Source of the DNA: Archivesica marissinica
Lineage: Eukaryota; Mollusca; Bivalvia; Venerida; Vesicomyidae
Assembly (NCBI GenBank): GCA_014843695.1
Contig: CM026404.1
Span: 3,762,518-3,826,517 of the forward strand
Reading direction: 5' to 3'
Length of the DNA stretch: 64,000 bases
The translations under genes and the position numbers were made by a program. Shown here piece after piece: positions 21,901-31,905 of this stretch (positions within the stretch are counted from its first letter, which is position 1; each line of letters starts with the position of its first letter). Under the pieces are notes generated by a model. That model saw only the letters and a list, made by a program, of their open reading frames with translations, made no database searches and was not told where the DNA came from.

Positions 21901-24900
21901 GTTGACAGGTGGACTTTGCTGGTAGGTGGACTTTGTTGACAGGTGGACTTTGCTGACAGGTGGACTTTGTTGAAGGATGGTCTTTGCTGACAGGTGGACT
22001 TTGTTGAAGGATGGTCTTTGCTGACAGGTGGACTTTGTTGAAGGATGGTCTTTGCTGACAGGTGGACTTTGCTGACAGGTGGTCTTTGCTGACAGGTGGA
22101 CTTTGCTGACAAGTGATCTTTGCTGACAGGTGGACTTTGCTGACAAGTGATCTTTGCTGACAGGTGGACTTTGCTGACAAGTGATCTTTGTTGACAGGTG
22201 ATCTTTGCTGACAGGTGATCTTTGCTGACAAGTGATCTTTGCTGACAGGTGGTCTTTGCTGACAAGTGATCTTTGTTGACAAGTGATCTTTGCTGACAGG
22301 TGATCTTTGCTGACAGACACCTAAATACTGATACTGTAACTACATCACATTGGACCACCCGACCACTGAGACATATAAATGCATATTTTACAACATCATA
22401 AACCTTGCTAGTTACTCTATCTGCGAAAATAACAAACTGCATGAATCTATGTAACCATATAGAGAGTTAGTTTATTAGTTTATACAAATTTATTGTAGCT
22501 CGATTGCAAAACAAGTTCCTACAACTTATATTAATCACACTTGACACCTCATTCCTGATGGAATCCATCGCCGTGAGGGAGAGAAGAGGGAGAGAGAAGA
22601 GGAAGAGAGAAGAAGAAGAGAGAAGAAGAGGCAGAGAGAAGAGGGAGAGAGAAGAGATAAGAGGGAGAGAGAAGAGGAAGAGAGAAGAGGAAGAGAGAAG
22701 AGAAGAGGGAGAGAGAAGAGGGAGATAGAAGAGGAAGAGAGAAGTGTCAATGTGGAATTTCAATGCCTTGCATAAGGACACAATATAGAGAGTTAAAGGG
22801 CTATAGTAGAAAAAAACTAGGAATTTACTCCATTTCTAAGTTACTCACCACTTCTAAGTTAATTTTTACATATGTGGAATTATATTTGAGATCTTGAAGT
22901 GACTGCATATAGATAAACATTTCTGGCCATGTATTGTTCCAATAACTGAACAGCAGTCGTACTTGAACATGATTGTTGAATGCTGCTGCCCGAATAGCAT
23001 CATCTATATCAGGCCAGTATCTGTAATGATAGAAACAATGTCTTAGTGGTATACATATCACGTGGTACGTGTCAATAGCTGACTACAGTTGTTAATGCTG
23101 CAGACCATATAGCATCGTCTATATCCGGCCAGTATCTGTAATGATAGAAACAATGTCTTAGTGGTATACATATCACATGGTACGTGTCAATAGCTGACTA
23201 CAGTTGATACTCCACAAGTTGTCATTAGTTTATAATTGTTTTTCCAAATAAATAATTTTAGACATATCAGTCTACATCCGTTATGTCGAATTCCGTCGGA
23301 CCGAACAAAATACTTCGACATTACCAAAGTTTGACTTAACGAAATTCGATATTAACAGATCTAGTTATATGTAAAATGATAGTGCCTGAAACGGGACTTT
23401 GATCTGACTTTGAGATAACTGGAGAATTCGACATAACCGACCTTGACATAACGGATGTAGACTGTACATGGACCGACTTTGACATAACGGATGTAGACTG
23501 TATAACAAATCATACACATTTTCATGTATCTACATTGTTATTACGCTTGCAATGCAGAGTCCCTTCCAGTCTAATGTGCTTACATTCCGGTAAATGCAGT
23601 TGCCATGGTTACCTTGTTGAATGGTTAAATCTGTTGTTTGACATCACAGTTTCTATAACGTTGTCAATAATATCGTGCAGTGCATTAGTAACAGCGCTGT
23701 TCCGTTAATAACGATGTAAATACGGGGTTAACATAACTTTTGTACCATTTATGGTCATTTATAGTCTTGAAACATTCAGAAAATGCAAAGTAGAAAAGCA
23801 ACCCGTGTTTCGTTTATTAGGTGAGATATACAATACAACTGTTCGACTTGTATGTAGAGGCATTTGGCCCCCACACACTGTCTTTAACAGCACAAATGTA
23901 TTGTATAACCCAATAAATGAAACACAGGTTGCTTTTATTCCTTAAATATATGGCAAACTTATGTGAGATTGCATGGAATACGTATGTACGCACATAAACA
24001 AACTTATATGTACAGAATACACACTGGAGAGATTGCTTGGAATACGTATGTACGCACATAAACAAACTTATATGTACAGAATACACACTGGAGAGATTGC
24101 TTGGAATACGTATGTACGCACATAAACAAACTTATATGTACAGAATACAAACTGGAGAGATTGCATGGAATACGTATGTACGCACATAAACAAACTTATA
24201 TGTACAGAATACACACTGGAGAGATTGCTTGGAATACGTATGTACGCACATAAACAAACTTATATGTACAGAATACACACTGGAGAGATTGCTTGGAATA
24301 CGTATGTACGCACATAAACAAACTTATATGTACAGAATACACACTGGAGAGATTGCTTGAACTACCTACGTGCGAGGATGTACAGAATACACACTGGAGA
24401 GATTGCTTGAACTACCTACGTGCGAGGATGTACAGAATACACACTGGAGAGATTGCTTGAACTACCTACGTGCGAGGATGTACAGAATACACACTGGAGA
24501 GATTGCTTGAACTACCTACGTGCGAGGATGTACAGAATACACACTGGAGAGATTGCTTGAACTACCTACGTGCGAGGATGTACAGAATACACACTGGAGA
24601 GATTGCTTGAACTACCTACGTGCGAGGATGTACAGAATACACACTGGAGAGATTGCTTGAACTACCTACATGCGAGGATGTACAGAATACATACCCAGTA
24701 CTTCAGATATTGTTTGAAATACCTACATGCGAGGATGACTGAACTGGGTCGTTGGCATATAATCCATGACTGCAATATGAACGTACTGTTCGGCACTATT
24801 AATGACCTGTACAATTGTACTACCATCCTGCGACCTTCCACTCGGACATATTGGTGGTGGTGAACTCTGTAACACATATTACACAAAATAGTTTTACACA

Positions 24901-27053
24901 ACACAAGCTGAATAAAACATTAACTTCTATTTCACATTACATCATTTTAAACATATTCAACATTAAAATCTCTAAAACTAAAAAAGAGGTAACCATACAA
25001 GCAGGTTGTTTTCTCCTCAATCCTACATGTATGTACATAGGAAAGAGGTAACCATACAAGCAGGTTGCTTTCTCCTCAATCCTACATGTATGTACATAGG
25101 AAAGAGGTAACCATACAAGCAGGTTGCTTTCTCCTCAATCCTACATGTATGTACATAGGAAAGAGGTAACCATACAAGCAGGTTGTTTTCTCCTCAATCC
25201 TACATGTATGTACATATTATTTATACTTGACTATGTTTATTCAAAGAAATAAATGTTGTTTAAACTATAAAATCTCTACACCAGATTGAATCCAAGGTGA
25301 GCCATATACAAAAGCCCTTTAACCCTTTCAACACCACATACCACTAAATAGGCTTACAAAAAGTGTAGATCCAGATGAGATAGAGCTGTCTCATCAGGAT
25401 CTGCACTTTTTGCCAGTAATATTACTATTCTTAGACAAAATTACCCATTTTGATAAATGAACTGGTTCAAATGTAATTTTCTTGTTAATTTATTGGTCTA
25501 AAAATAGCATGGACCAGTCCATGTCAGTTACTTGGTGTTGAATGGGTTAATAATGTACATGTAAGTTTAATATCTTTTTAAGACCGTAAATCGCTCAATT
25601 AATGCTTAAACAAATTAGTAAAGAATCCATGTATTTATAGCATGAGAAAGAGAAAGGTATTTCAAATGCAACTATTGATTAAAAATAAAGTAATTTGAAG
25701 GTTTTCCTTCATTTGACCTAGTTTTAAAGTATAAACTTTATTTATTTTACAATGATCGCAACAAGCTTTAATCACTCTCGTTGGCACAGATGAAAGCGTA
25801 AATGTGGTCATTTGTGCGGGAGGAAACCCGAGTACCTGAAGAAAACACACCTGTCCAATATGGCGACCACCGTACTATCTCACATAGTTTTGACCACAGT
25901 GGTTCTATCTGAACAAGCTTGGTAGATGTTGTTGTACAGTGATCCTATCTGAACAAGTTTGGTAGCTGTTGTTGTACAGTGGTTCTATCTGAACAAACTT
26001 GGTAGATGTTGTTGTACAGTGATCCTATCTGAACAAGCTTGGTAGCTGTTGTTGTACAGTGGTTCTATATGTCCTCATTGACCCCAATATAACACACTTA
26101 GTAGATGTTGTTGTAAATATGCTATTGGCTACATGTATACAATTGGTTCCTGGGAGGAATACATTGAAAGATGTTCCATTATGTTGACCTAGTGACCTAC
26201 TTTTTGTCCTCATTAACCCCAATATAACAAAGTTGGTAGATGTTGTTGCAAGGAGGATACACACAGGCAGCATTTCCACCATTGGATCATGAGCAAGTGC
26301 TTAACAGGTATCCTTTTGAGTTGACATTGCCATGTTTTTCAATTAACACATCTGAACAATGACCACACCCAATTAAACAATGACCACACCCAATTAAACA
26401 ATGACCACACCTAATTAATCAATGACCACATCCCATTAATCAATGACCACATCCCATTAAACAATGACCACATTCCATTAATCAATGACCACATCCCATT
26501 AAACAATGACCACATCCCATTAATCAATGACCACATCCCATTAAATAATGACCACATTCCATTAATCAATGACCACATCCCATTAAACAATGACCACATC
26601 CCATTAATCAATGACCACATCCCATTAAACAATGACCACATCCCATTAAACAATGACCACATCCCATTAAACAATGACCACATCCCATTAAACAATGACC
26701 ACATCCCATTAAACAATGACCACATCCCATTAAACAATGACCATATCCCAGTAAACAATGACCATATCCCAGTAAACAATGACCACATCCCAGTAAACAA
26801 TGACCACATCCCATTAAACAATGACCACATCCCATTACACAATTCTACTCACAGAGAGAAATGTATCGTAGTTTGTTCCATTGAAGTTGACTGTCATTGG
26901 GCTGGATATATTGTACATTGTGTTGTACTCTGCTGGCCAGGAACTGGGAAAGGTAGAATCAGGAGTAGCCAGGTACCAATATGCATCAAATATCTTCCCG
27001 ATATCTGCGGCCAAACAGTCACAGTTTTGTACTACAGCTCCAAGCTCCTTAAC
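18772..27053 (-). CDS. PLD3: PLD3/PLD4-like phospholipase-D-fold protein, C-terminal half, five exons (left copy)
   Basis: Exons on the minus strand: 27053-26853, 24866-24727, 23020-22849, 21767-21665, 18956-18772. All have AG/GT junctions and introns of phase 0, 2, 0 and 1. Spliced, they encode 266 aa ending at TGA 18774-18772. The order of motifs matches PLD3/PLD4: [26 protein letters not shown]-like [34 protein letters not shown], the second HKD motif HNKYMVTD with following [10 protein letters not shown], and FERDW near the end. PLD3 and PLD4 are type II membrane glycoproteins cleaved in lysosomes, where they act as 5'-3' nucleic-acid exonucleases. Several N-glycosylation sequons (NIS, NGT, NNT, NST, NGS, NAT) fit a luminal domain. 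The transmembrane anchor and first HKD motif are missing; they should be upstream of the 28-bp array and fall in or beyond the gap. It differs from the right copy by two residues. Confidence 0.93.
19041..19240 (+). mobile_element. tRNA-headed SINE (family C), in the D-E intron
   Basis: The tRNA-like head has box A TTAGCGCAGTGG and box B GGGTTCGATTC. The body follows with GGTGGGTTTTCTCCGGGTAC and TCCAGTTTCCTCCCACAC, a body type widespread in mollusc SINEs. It is antisense to the PLD gene. The mirror copy is at about 50195-50395. Confidence 0.83.
19381..19530. repeat. 15-bp minisatellite (10 copies)
   Basis: CCAGGACACAACTAT repeated ten times without variation. The mirror array (49905-50054) also has ten copies. 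Confidence 0.97.
19586..20720. repeat. 38-bp minisatellite (about 30 copies)
   Basis: The unit contains CCGGATCTAGTAAGTTTGGG and AGCTGGGGGTGTATTTAT, with A/C (TTATCC/TTCTCC), T/A and G/A variants. The mirror array (about 49480-49855) has only about ten units. Confidence 0.95.
20733..20925 (-). mobile_element. family-A SINE, 5'-truncated
   Basis: The minus-strand body has TTAGGCAAGGCATTTAATTT and GATGGATTCCATCAGGAATG, ending TATAAACT. The mirror copy is at 49275-49463. It is intronic and sense with respect to PLD. Confidence 0.8.
20951..21707 (-). repeat. 82-bp minisatellite made of the exon D 3' end, its donor and intron sequence (about 10 copies)
   Basis: Starts of CCAGCCCTGAC recur at 20952, 21034, 21116 and so on at 82-bp spacing. 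Each unit read on the minus strand contains AACCATAACAAGTACATGGT, codons for the HKD motif, TATATAG and the GTAACAC donor. One unit (about 21443) has two extra copies of TGACTTGCC. The outermost unit is the authentic exon D end. 82 is not a multiple of three. The mirror array has three copies (49006-49255). Confidence 0.95.
21665..21767 (-). CDS. PLD3: PLD3-like exon D with second HKD motif (left copy)
   Basis: 103 bp, [20 protein letters not shown] followed by [14 protein letters not shown] and one base. It carries H-x-K-x4-D, the second catalytic half-site of the PLD fold. Donor GTAACA. The last 43 bp plus the donor are reiterated downstream as the 82-bp minisatellite. Confidence 0.94.
21829..22316. 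repeat. 17-bp minisatellite (about 28 copies)
   Basis: The unit is GACAGGTGGACTTTGCT, with variants GACAAGTGATCTTTGCT and GAAGGATGGTCTTTGCT. It lies 60 bp upstream of exon D. The mirror array (47637-48895) has about 74 units. Confidence 0.95.
22471..22790 (-). mobile_element. family-A SINE containing an expanded GA-rich tract
   Basis: SINE body landmarks flank a GAGAGAAGAGGAAGAGAGAA-type purine tract (about 22575-22745) that replaces the short pyrimidine/purine stretch of other copies. The right copy (47277-47470) is much shorter at this point. Confidence 0.8.
22849..23020 (-). CDS. PLD3: PLD3-like exon C (left copy)
   Basis: 172 bp: one base, then [20 protein letters not shown] to KINLEV. 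Donor GTGAGT, acceptor TTACAG. A partial tandem copy of its acceptor and first ~50 bp lies 115 bp upstream (to 23135). Confidence 0.93.
23094..23135 (-). pseudogene. partial tandem copy of exon C start with intact acceptor
   Basis: A 115-bp tandem duplication copied the end of the B-C intron, the TTACAG acceptor and the first ~45 bp of exon C (ATACTGGCCGGATATAGACG). The frame soon meets a TGA, so its use would truncate the protein. Also present in the right arm at 46929-46970. Confidence 0.85.
23278..23500. mobile_element. Tc1/mariner-like MITE with duplicated right end
   Basis: CAGTCTACATCCGTTATGTC at the left matches GACATAACGGATGTAGACTG at the right (end at about 23464), with TA next to the right end. 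A second ~36-bp copy of the right end extends to 23500. The same duplicated end is in the right arm (46564-46796). Confidence 0.75.
23794..23936. mobile_element. 143-bp foldback MITE
   Basis: The terminal inverted repeats are AAAAGCAACCCGTGTTTCGT and ATGAAACACAGGTTGCTTTT, about 40 bp each with mismatches, and TATACAATACA/TGTATTGTATA inside. Non-coding; a short open frame through it is not a gene. The mirror copy is at 46128-46270. Confidence 0.8.
23960..24700 (-). repeat. two interleaved minisatellites (64 bp x ~6 and 50 bp x ~8)
   Basis: Both units share GTACAGAATACACACTGGAG and AGATTGCTT. The 64-bp type continues GGAATACGTATGTACGCACA; the 50-bp type continues GAACTACCTACGTGCGAGGA. Read on the minus strand the 50-bp type contains ATCCTCGCAT plus GTAGGTA, the exon B end and donor. 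The mirror array (45634-46100) has fewer units and mixes the two types. Confidence 0.93.
24727..24866 (-). CDS. PLD3: PLD3-like exon B (left copy)
   Basis: 140 bp starting [11 protein letters not shown] and ending FSHPR plus two bases of the next codon. Donor GTAGGT. The last ten exonic bases plus the donor are also the repeated unit of the adjacent 50-bp array. The encoded sequence is identical to the right copy. Confidence 0.92.
24983..25215. repeat. 58-bp minisatellite (4 copies)
   Basis: The unit contains GAGGTAACCATACAAGCAGG and CCTACATGTATGTACATAGG. The mirror array (44855-45388) has about nine copies. It is in the A-B intron. Confidence 0.94.
25319..25550. mobile_element. piggyBac-like MITE
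   Basis: TTAA at both ends. The termini CCCTTTCAACACCA and TTGGTGTTGAATGGG are inverted repeats. The internal hairpin is AAAAAGTGTAGATCCAGATG against CATCAGGATCTGCACTTTTT. The mirror copy is at 44521-44752. Confidence 0.85.
25768..25895 (-). mobile_element. family-C SINE fragment without tRNA head
   Basis: On the minus strand it keeps ATGGCGACCA-type, ACAGGTGTGTTTTCTTCAGG and GGGTTTCCTCCCGCACAAAT, i.e. the body of the element at 19041. The mirror copy is at about 44190-44310. Confidence 0.7.
25900..26070. repeat. 40-bp minisatellite (about 4 copies)
   Basis: The unit contains TATCTGAACAAGCTTGGTAG and ATGTTGTTGTACAGTG. The mirror array (42650-44175) is expanded to roughly 38 units. Confidence 0.93.
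26360..26835. repeat. 21-bp minisatellite (about 22 copies)
   Basis: The unit is CATCCCATTAAACAATGACCA. It begins about 15 bp inside the A-B intron from the exon A donor. The mirror array is 41913-42362. Confidence 0.95.
26853..27053 (-). CDS. PLD3: PLD3-like exon A (left copy)
   Basis: 67 codons, phase 0 at both ends, from [20 protein letters not shown] to DTFLS. The acceptor (CAG, read at 27056-27054) lies about 160 bp from the 28-bp array, and the donor GTGAGT follows at 26852-26847. It has PSTF where the right copy has PDSTI-type Ile: the DST(F/I)PSS position is Phe here. Confidence 0.92.
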
Positions 27054-27209
27054 CTGAAATATGCACAGACAAACCTGTCTTTAGCAGCCAGCCAAGGGAA
27101 TCACCGAAAGTGGCTGCTTAGCACAGGTGGCTGCTTAATAGAGGTAAAATGTATGATATTGGGAATATGGAAACTGACTGCTTAATTGCTTAATACAGGT
27201 TGGCTGATT

Positions 27210-30200
27210 AATGGAGGGGGACCACTAACACAGGTTTAATGGAGGGGGACCACTAACACAGGTTTAATGGAGGGGGACCACTAACACAGGATTAATGGAG
27301 GGGTACCACTAACACAGGATTAATGGAGGGGGACCACTAACACAGGATTAATGGAGGGGGACCACTAACACAGGTTTAATGGAGGGGGACCACTAACACA
27401 GGTTTAATGGAGGGGGACCACTAACACAGGTTTAATGGAGGGGAACCACTAACACAGGTTTAATGGAGGGGAACCACTAACACAGGTTTAATGGAGGGGA
27501 ACCACTAACACAGGTTTAATGGAGGGGGACCACTAACACAGGTTTAATGGAGGGGAACCACTAACACAGGATTAATGGAGGGGAACCACTAACACAGGTT
27601 TAATGGAGGGGGACCACTAACACAGGATTAATGGAGGGGAACCACTAACACAGGATTAATGGAGGGGGACCACTAACACAGGTTTAATGGAGGGGAACCA
27701 CTAACACAGGATTAATGGAGGGGAACCACTAACACAGGTTTAATGGAGGGGGACCACTAACACAGGATTAATGGAGGGGAACCACTAACACAGGTTTAAT
27801 GGAGGGGGACCACTAACACAGGATTAATGGAGGGGGACCACTAACACAGGATTAATGGAGGGGGACCACTAACACAGGATTAATGGAGGGGAACCACTAA
27901 CACAGGATTAATGGAGGGGGACCACTAACACAGGTTTAATGGAGGGGGACCACTAACACAGGATTAATGGAGGGGGACCACTAACACAGGATTAATGGAG
28001 GGGGACCACTAACACAGGTTTAATGGAGGGCGACCACTAACACAGGATTAATGGAGGGCAACCACTAACACAGGTTTAATGGAGGGGGACCACTAACACA
28101 GGTTTAATGGAGGGGAACCACTAACACAGGATTAATGGAGGGGAACCACTAACACAGGTTTAATGGAGGGGGACCACTAACACAGGATTAATGGAGGGGA
28201 ACCACTAACACAGGATTAATGGAGGGGGACCACTAACACAGGTTTAATGGAGGGGAACCACTAACACAGGATTAATGGAGGGGAACCACTAACACAGGTT
28301 TAATGGAGGGGGACCACTAACACAGGATTAATGGAGGGGAACCACTAACACAGGTTAAGGGGGACCACTACACAGGTTTAATGGAGGGGGACCACTAACA
28401 CAGGTTTAATGGAGGGGGCCACTAACACAGGTTTAATGGAGGGGGACCACTAACACAGGTTTAATGGAGGGGGACCACTAACACAGGTTTAATGGAGGGG
28501 GACCACTAACACAGGTTTAATGGAGGGGGACCACTAACACAGGTTTAATGGAGGGGGACCACTAACACAGGTTTAATGGAGGGGGACCACTAACACAGGT
28601 TTAATGGAGGGGAACCACTAACACAGGATTAATGGAGGGGGACCACTAACACAGGTTTAATGGAGGGGGACCACTAACACAGGATTAATGGAGGGGGACC
28701 ACTAACACAGGATTAATGGAGGGGAACCACTAACACAGGATTAATGGAGGGGGACCACTAACACAGGATTAATGGAGGGGGACCACTAACACAGGTTTAA
28801 TGGAGGGGGACCACTAACACAGGTTTAATGGAGGGGGACCACTAACACAGGTTTAATGGAGGGGGACCACTAACACAGGTTTAATGGAGGGGAACCACTA
28901 ACACAGGTTTAATGGAGGGGGACCACTAACACAGGTTTAATGGAGGGGGACCACTAACACAGGTTTAATGGAGGGGAACCACTAACACAGGTTTAATGGA
29001 GGGGGACCACTAACACAGGTTTAATGGAGGGGAACCACTAACACAGGTTTAATGGAGGGGGACCACTAACACAGGATTAATGGAGGGGGACCACTAACAC
29101 AGGTTTAATGGAGGGGGACCACTAACACAGGATTAATGGAGGGGGACCACTAACACAGGTTTAATGGAGGGGGACCACTAACACAGGTTTAATGGAGGGG
29201 GACCACTAACACAGGTTTAATGGAGGGGGACCACTAACACAGGTTTAATGGAGGGGGACCACTAACACAGGTTTAATGGAGGGGAACCACTAACACAGGT
29301 TTAATGGAGGGGGACCACTAACACAGGTTTAATGGAGGGGAACCACTAACACAGGTTTAATGGAGGGGGACCACTAACACAGGATTAATGGAGGGGAACC
29401 ACTAACACAGGTTTAATGGAGGGGGACCACTAACACAGGATTAATGGAGGGGGACCACTAACACAGGTTTAATGGAGGGGGACCACTAACACAGGTTTAA
29501 TGGAGGGGGACCACTAACACAGGTTTAATGGAGGGGGACCACTAACACAGTTTAAAGGGGGACCACTAACACAGGTTAATGGGGGGGACCACTAACACAG
29601 GTTTAATGGAGGGACCACTAACACAGGTTTAATGGAGGGGGACCACTAACACAGGTTTAATGGAGGGGGACCACTAACACAGGTTTAATGGAGGGGGACC
29701 ACTAACACAGGTTTAATGGAGGGGAACCACTAACACAGGTTTAATGGAGGGGGACCACTAACACAGGTTTAATGGAGGGGGACCACTAACACAGGTTTAA
29801 TGGAGGGGGACCACTAACACAGGTTTAATGGAGGGGGACCACTAACACAGGTTTAATGGAGGGGAACCACTAACACAGGTTTAATGGAGGGGGACCACTA
29901 ACACAGGTTTAATGGAGGGGAACCACTAACACAGGTTTAATGGAGGGGGACCACTAACACAGGATTAATGGAGGGGAACCACTAACACAGGTTTAATGGA
30001 GGGGGACCACTAACACAGGTTTAATGGAGGGGACCACTAACACAGGTTTAATGGAGGGGGACCACTAACACAGGTTTAATGGAGGGGACCACTAACACAG
30101 GTTTAATGGAGGGGGACCACTAACACAGGATTAATGGAGGGGAACCACTAACACAGGTTTAATGGAGGGGGACCACTAACACAGGATTAATGGAGGGGAA

Positions 30201-30905
30201 CCACTAACACAGGTTTAATGGAGGGGGACCACTAACACAGGATTAATGGAGGGGGACCACTAACACAGGATTAATGGAGGGGGACCACTAACACAGGATT
30301 AATGGAGGGGGACCACTAACACAGGATTAATGGAGGGCGACCACTAACACAGGATTAATGGAGGGCGACCACTAACACAGGATTAATGGAGGGCGACCAC
30401 TAACACAGGATTAATGGAGGGCGACCACTAACACAGGATTAATGGAGGGGGACCACTAACACAGGTTTAATGGAGGGGGACCACTAACACAGGTTTAATG
30501 GAGGGGAACCACTAACACAGGATTAATGGAGGGGGACCACTAACACAGGTTTAATGGAGGGGAACCACTAACACAGGATTAATGGAGGGGAACCACTAAC
30601 ACAGGTTTAATGGAGGGGGACCACTAACACAGGATTAATGGAGGGGAACCACTAACACAGCGTTTAATGGAGGGGAACCACTAACACAGTGTTTAATGGA
30701 GGGGGACCACTAACACAGGTTTAATGGAGGGGGACCACTAACACAGGTTGGCTGTTTAATGGAGGGGGACCACTAACACAGGATTAATGGAGGGCGACCA
30801 CTAACACAGGATTAATGGAGGGCGACCACTAACACAGGATTAATGGAGGGCGACCACTAACACAGGATTAATGGAGGGCGACCACTAACACAGGATTAAT
30901 GGAGG
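27210..30905. repeat. 28-bp minisatellite, left block (about 132 copies), running into the gap
   Basis: The unit contains GGTTTAATGGAGGGGGACCA and CTAACACA, with GGATTAATGG and GGGGAACC/GGGCGACC variants. One unit (about 30747) keeps a 7-bp longer form containing GGTTGGCTGTTTAATGG. The flank at 27090-27210 (GGCTGCTTAATAGAGG, GCTTAATACAGGTTGGCTGA) looks like the intron sequence from which the unit arose. It sits in the intron upstream of PLD exon A. Confidence 0.96.
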
Positions 30906-31905
30906 NNNNNNNNNNNNNNNNNNNNNNNNNNNNNNNNNNNNNNNNNNNNNNNNNNNNNNNNNNNNNNNNNNNNNNNNNNNNNNNNNNNNNNNNNNNNNNN
31001 NNNNNNNNNNNNNNNNNNNNNNNNNNNNNNNNNNNNNNNNNNNNNNNNNNNNNNNNNNNNNNNNNNNNNNNNNNNNNNNNNNNNNNNNNNNNNNNNNNNN
31101 NNNNNNNNNNNNNNNNNNNNNNNNNNNNNNNNNNNNNNNNNNNNNNNNNNNNNNNNNNNNNNNNNNNNNNNNNNNNNNNNNNNNNNNNNNNNNNNNNNNN
31201 NNNNNNNNNNNNNNNNNNNNNNNNNNNNNNNNNNNNNNNNNNNNNNNNNNNNNNNNNNNNNNNNNNNNNNNNNNNNNNNNNNNNNNNNNNNNNNNNNNNN
31301 NNNNNNNNNNNNNNNNNNNNNNNNNNNNNNNNNNNNNNNNNNNNNNNNNNNNNNNNNNNNNNNNNNNNNNNNNNNNNNNNNNNNNNNNNNNNNNNNNNNN
31401 NNNNNNNNNNNNNNNNNNNNNNNNNNNNNNNNNNNNNNNNNNNNNNNNNNNNNNNNNNNNNNNNNNNNNNNNNNNNNNNNNNNNNNNNNNNNNNNNNNNN
31501 NNNNNNNNNNNNNNNNNNNNNNNNNNNNNNNNNNNNNNNNNNNNNNNNNNNNNNNNNNNNNNNNNNNNNNNNNNNNNNNNNNNNNNNNNNNNNNNNNNNN
31601 NNNNNNNNNNNNNNNNNNNNNNNNNNNNNNNNNNNNNNNNNNNNNNNNNNNNNNNNNNNNNNNNNNNNNNNNNNNNNNNNNNNNNNNNNNNNNNNNNNNN
31701 NNNNNNNNNNNNNNNNNNNNNNNNNNNNNNNNNNNNNNNNNNNNNNNNNNNNNNNNNNNNNNNNNNNNNNNNNNNNNNNNNNNNNNNNNNNNNNNNNNNN
31801 NNNNNNNNNNNNNNNNNNNNNNNNNNNNNNNNNNNNNNNNNNNNNNNNNNNNNNNNNNNNNNNNNNNNNNNNNNNNNNNNNNNNNNNNNNNNNNNNNNNN
31901 NNNNN
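30906..31905. other. assembly gap of exactly 1000 N
   Basis: The gap is a round number, so its size is a convention and not a measurement. Both edges are 28-bp array sequence in opposite orientations. Any open frame reported across it is meaningless. Confidence 0.99.

Noticed and set aside
23751..23945. 64-codon frame as a gene
   Set aside because: It runs through a foldback MITE.
27210..30905. CRISPR array
   Set aside because: The 28-bp units are head-to-tail with no unique spacers, in a eukaryotic intron with no cas genes.
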